A DNA stretch of 9,039 nt from Flavobacteriaceae bacterium (GTDB lineage Bacteria; Bacteroidota; Bacteroidia; Flavobacteriales; Flavobacteriaceae), in assembly GCA_947377425.1 (NCBI GenBank), contig CANCFZ010000091.1, positions 1-9,039 on the forward strand, read 5' to 3'. The position numbers and the translations under genes were made by a program. The notes beneath the pieces were generated by a model. It was not told where the DNA came from, searched no databases, and was given only the letters and a program-made list of their open reading frames with translations. Positions 7,245 through 9,039 of this stretch are shown here, one piece after another (the first letter of the stretch is position 1; each line of letters opens with the position of its first letter).

Positions 7245-7289
7245 TTCATCGTTTCATTTTCGGTTTAAAAACATGTTTTTTACGATGAA
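7245..7289. repeat. Inverted repeat with internal palindrome
   Basis: TTCATCGT (7245-7252) and ACGATGAA (7282-7289) are perfect 8-bp arms. Between them AAAAACATGTTTTT (7267-7280) is a perfect 14-bp palindrome. The element begins 39 bases after the LytTR stop codon and could be its terminator or an operator; no clean T run follows. Confidence 0.55.
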
Positions 7290-7296
7290 GCAATTA

Positions 7297-7341
7297 TTTT
7301 TATTTATAAAAAATTGATAATCAATGTTTTATAAATAAAAA
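7297..7341. repeat. 45-bp near-perfect palindrome
   Basis: Arms 7297-7311 and 7327-7341 are perfect 15-bp reverse complements. Inside them ATTGA (7313-7317) and TCAAT (7321-7325) add five pairs around a TAA loop, with a single A/G mismatch between the two stems. It is nearly all A/T. There is no T run directly after either arm, so a standard terminator is doubtful; a DNA-level binding or cruciform site, or an end-protecting RNA hairpin for the LytTR transcript, are alternatives. Confidence 0.7.
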
Positions 7342-7384
7342 ACCTTTGTTTTTATGTTCAAAAAACCACTATTTTACAAAAACC

Positions 7385-7435
7385 TCCATTCACCCATATT
7401 TGAGCCTCATTCACTATCAAACGACCGCAATCCAC
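7385..7435 (+). promoter_or_regulatory. Putative LytTR-binding direct repeats, 21-bp phase
   Basis: CATTCAC occurs at 7387-7393 and again at 7408-7414, exactly 21 bp apart. A third copy, AATCCAC (7429-7435), matches 5 of 7 in the same phase. LytTR regulators such as AgrA, ComE and AlgR bind 9-bp direct repeats whose starts are about 21 bp apart. The first copy, TCCATTCAC, fits 7 of 9 positions of the general LytTR consensus. The sites lie about 130-175 bp upstream of the peptide start codon and in front of a weak promoter candidate, a plausible activator position. Binding is inference. Confidence 0.45.
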
Positions 7436-7561
7436 ATTATACACTGGTATTCATATAAATTGATACTCATTGCTGTAGTAGTTTTACGACGTCAAAAGCC
7501 CCAAACAATATTCAGCTTTTACAATAATATAATAATAACGAAATATATAAAACAAGAAATT

Positions 7562-7732
7562 ATGAAAAAATCATTTTTAATTATCGCAATGTTCAGTTTA
7601 ATGATGGTATTAACCTCTTTTACAACTCCTAATGAAATTGGAGGAAAAAGTTCAACAGGTGAATTAAATATAGGAGGAAAAAGTTCAACAGGTGAATTTA
7701 CAATAGGAGGAAAAAGCTCAACAGGTGAATAA
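7562..7732 (+). CDS. Small exported peptide with three IGGKSSTGE repeats
   Basis: A 56-residue peptide starting at ATG 7562. Residues 1-22 (MKKSFLIIAMFSLMMVLTSF then TT) look like a Sec signal peptide or signal anchor: two lysines then a hydrophobic stretch. There is no lipobox Cys and no clear A-x-A cleavage site. The remainder is three identical 9-residue units IGGKSSTGE at 26-34, 37-45 and 48-56, separated by LN and FT, so the period is 11 residues and the last unit ends at the stop codon. I know no family for it. Its position between a LytTR regulator and a TPR sensor-like gene, its own terminator, and the repeat architecture suggest a secreted signal or multi-copy precursor, or a small structural or immunity peptide. 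No modification enzyme, protease or transporter gene lies next to it in the window. Function is not established. Confidence 0.8.
   Translation: MKKSFLIIAMFSLMMVLTSFTTPNEIGGKSSTGELNIGGKSSTGEFTIGGKSSTGE
7637..7729 (+). repeat. Three tandem 27-bp coding repeats, 33-bp period
   Basis: Units at 7637-7663, 7670-7696 and 7703-7729 differ only at silent sites (ATT/ATA for Ile, AGT/AGC for Ser). The 6-bp spacers differ (TTAAAT, TTTACA). Each unit contains GGAGGA, a strong Shine-Dalgarno look-alike inside the coding region. Confidence 0.95.
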
Positions 7733-7753
7733 TTTCAACCAAAAAAAATATTT

Positions 7754-7788
7754 AAAAACTACCAATTTACATTGGTAGTTTTTTTTTT
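7754..7788 (+). terminator. Intrinsic terminator of the peptide gene
   Basis: A perfect 13-bp stem (7754-7766 with 7771-7783) around a TTAC loop, with the T run extending to 7788. It lies 21 bases after the peptide stop codon and separates it from the TPR gene, so the two are probably independent transcripts. Confidence 0.95.
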
Positions 7789-7801
7789 GAATAATGTTTG
7801 C

Positions 7802-7809
7802 TATTTTTG
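7802..7809 (+). promoter_or_regulatory. -7 box of the TPR gene promoter
   Basis: TATTTTTG matches TAnnTTTG exactly and lies 19 bases before the TTG start codon at 7829. There is no TTG at the usual upstream distance, because that position falls in the T run of the preceding terminator. The leader would be only about 12-16 bases. Confidence 0.5.
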
Positions 7810-7828
7810 GTGAAAATCAATTTAATAA

Positions 7829-9039
7829 TTGTCTAAAAATTACCTAATATTTGTACTGTTGTTTTTGTTTTTGAGTTGTTCAAAAAATAAAAATAAAATT
7901 ATTTCTGAGAAAGTTTCTTCGGATAGTTTAGCCTATTATATGGGTATTGTTAACAATATAAATATCCCAGAACAAAAAAAAATTATTGCTTTAGATAAAG
8001 GATTCCATTTTGTTGAGAACCTTCAAAATAATCAAAAGAATAGGGATACACTTTATAGTTTGATGTTTAAGTATTATACTTTAAAAAATTGGAATAAATT
8101 TGAGGAGTCGTCTAAAATGCTTTTAAAAAATTCTATTTCAAATAAAGATACTTTAAATCTTGTAAAAGTTTATAGATATAAAGCAAATTATTTTAAAAAA
8201 ACTGAAAATTATGATAGCTCTTTTTATTTTTATTTAAAAGCAGAAAAAATTTACTTAAAGCAGAATAATAAGTTTGATTATGCAACTATTTTATTTAACA
8301 AAGGTATTGTTCAATATTTTGCAAGCGATTATTTAGGTGCAGAGTTGTCTTTATCCAAAGCTTATTATATATTTAAGGATTCTGAGGAAAAAGATAAGTT
8401 ATATGGAACCTTAAATCAGTTAGGACTTGTATGTAATGAACTTAAAGAATATGATAGAGCTATTGATTATCATGAGAAAGCTCTTCAAGTTGTTAAAGAA
8501 TTTAATTTGCAGAATGAAGAACATCAAGAAGCCGTTTGTTATAATAATTTAGGTTATTTATATATTAAACAGAAAGAGTTTTTAAAAGCGATACCAAATT
8601 TTGAAGCAGCATTACAGGATAAAAAAATTATAGATGACGATCCTGATTTATACGCTTTTTTAATTGATAACTTAGGCTATTGTAGGCTGCAAACTAATAA
8701 TTACAAAGATTTACCCAATCTTTTTAATGAAGCCTTAGAGATTAGAAAAAAACTCAATAATTATACTGTAGTTGTTGGAAGTTATATTCATTTATCTGAA
8801 TATTTTCAAAAGCGAGGTGATACTAAATCTGCAATAGCTTATTCTGACAGAGCAATATTCCTTGCAAGAGAATCGAAAATTCCATTTAATATTATCTTGG
8901 CATTAAAACAAGCTTCTATAGTTGATAAAAAAAATGCTGTAAAATTCTCTGAAGATTATGTAAGAATATCGGATAGTCTTCAAGTGGTTGAACGAAATTC
9001 CAAAGACCGCTTTGCTCGTCTTCAACTAGAAACCGACGA
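7829..9039 (+). CDS. TPR lipoprotein, probable sensor/regulator, 3' end outside window
   Basis: An uninterrupted frame of 403 residues that runs off the window. Translation is inferred to begin at TTG 7829: an in-frame TAA lies immediately upstream (7826-7828), and the resulting N-terminus MSKNYLIFVLLFLFLSC is a clean lipoprotein signal with Cys at 17. The next in-frame ATG (7940) would remove it. From about 110 to 350 the sequence is a run of roughly six TPR helix pairs, for example at 192-226 (LYGTLNQLGLVCNELKEYDRA..) and 234-264 (EAVCYNNLGYLYIKQKEF..). It ends with KDRFARLQLETD (392-403), which in Bacteroidetes TPR proteins I know precedes a membrane helix and then either a histidine kinase or a LuxR-type DNA-binding domain. 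The visible part would be periplasmic, the ligand-sensing half. Which output domain follows cannot be seen. Confidence 0.85.
   Translation, partial: MSKNYLIFVLLFLFLSCSKNKNKIISEKVSSDSLAYYMGIVNNINIPEQKKIIALDKGFHFVENLQNNQKNRDTLYSLMFKYYTLKNWNKFEESSKMLLKNSISNKDTLNLVKVYRYKANYFKKTENYDSSFYFYLKAEKIYLKQNNKFDYATILFNKGIVQYFASDYLGAELSLSKAYYIFKDSEEKDKLYGTLNQLGLVCNELKEYDRAIDYHEKALQVVKEFNLQNEEHQEAVCYNNLGYLYIKQKEFLKAIPNFEAALQDKKIIDDDPDLYAFLIDNLGYCRLQTNNYKDLPNLFNEALEIRKKLNNYTVVVGSYIHLSEYFQKRGDTKSAIAYSDRAIFLARESKIPFNIILALKQASIVDKKNAVKFSEDYVRISDSLQVVERNSKDRFARLQLETD

Larger units (their letters stand above)
7207..7561. other. 355-bp intergenic region before the peptide gene
   Basis: An open frame runs through part of this stretch into the peptide gene from a TTG at 7346, but it looks non-coding: it has no recognisable domain, and the signal peptide begins only at 7562. 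The region holds an inverted repeat at 7245-7289, a 14-bp perfect palindrome at 7267-7280, a long hairpin at 7297-7341, and phased direct repeats at 7385-7435. A weak promoter candidate is TTG (7460-7462), a 16-bp spacer, then TAGTTTTA (7479-7486). That would give a leader of about 70 bases containing AAAAGC (7494-7499) and GCTTTT (7515-7520). Confidence 0.6.

Noticed and set aside
7346..7561. N-terminal extension of the peptide frame from TTG 7346
   Set aside because: It would place 72 residues of unrelated sequence before a clear Lys-Lys-hydrophobic signal peptide, and it covers the phased repeats and part of the 45-bp palindrome. The ATG at 7562 is a better start.
7637..7729. CRISPR-like array or minisatellite reading of the three 27-bp repeats
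   Set aside because: The spacers are 6 bp, the frame stays open, and the changes between units are silent, so it is a coding repeat.
7641..7729. P-loop (Walker A) reading of GGKSST
   Set aside because: There is no surrounding nucleotide-binding fold in a 56-residue exported peptide; the resemblance is short and coincidental.
7562..7732. Microviridin/graspetide precursor
   Set aside because: No KxPSDE-type core and no ATP-grasp ligase gene in the window.

Overview
The window reads as a chromosomal segment of an AT-rich member of the Bacteroidetes, most likely Flavobacterium or a close flavobacterial relative. The evidence is very low G+C, few Shine-Dalgarno sequences, promoter boxes of the Bacteroidetes type (TTG then TAnnTTTG), a lipoprotein signal on an Ig-like protein of a type common in that phylum, a single-chain alpha2-type glycyl-tRNA synthetase, and a TPR lipoprotein ending in the 'KDRFARLQLETD' stretch that I associate with flavobacterial TPR sensor/regulator proteins. 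This is a judgement from memory of the families, not a database result.

Region 1 (1-4908) is ordinary housekeeping. It holds an omega-amidase (YafV type, +), then on the minus strand an Ig-like-domain lipoprotein downstream of a ComF-family phosphoribosyltransferase (probably co-transcribed), and then glyQS on the plus strand. The amidase and lipoprotein genes converge on a 25-bp-arm hairpin that should terminate both. comF and glyQS diverge from a 108-bp gap with a good Bacteroidetes promoter whose start point would lie almost at the glyQS start codon. glyQS ends in a clean intrinsic terminator.

Region 2 (4909-6114) is regulatory and gene-poor. It has a small fragment resembling a flavobacterial dispersed repeat, a small ArsR-type repressor (minus strand), and a 756-bp gap without a credible protein gene. 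The gap carries a recurring TGCTATAT octamer and several inverted repeats.

Region 3 (6115-9039) is the most interesting part. It holds a LytTR response regulator whose receiver domain has Glu in place of the phospho-accepting Asp, and a 355-bp gap with strong dyads and direct repeats phased at 21 bp, the spacing LytTR proteins prefer. Next come a 56-residue exported peptide made almost entirely of three copies of IGGKSSTGE, and a TPR lipoprotein, probably a sensor or regulator, that runs off the window. The peptide gene has its own perfect terminator. A reasonable working model is a small secreted-peptide cassette: the LytTR protein controls the peptide gene from the phased repeats, and the TPR protein is a sensing or transducing partner. 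The gene order and motifs are visible in the sequence; the functional link is inference.
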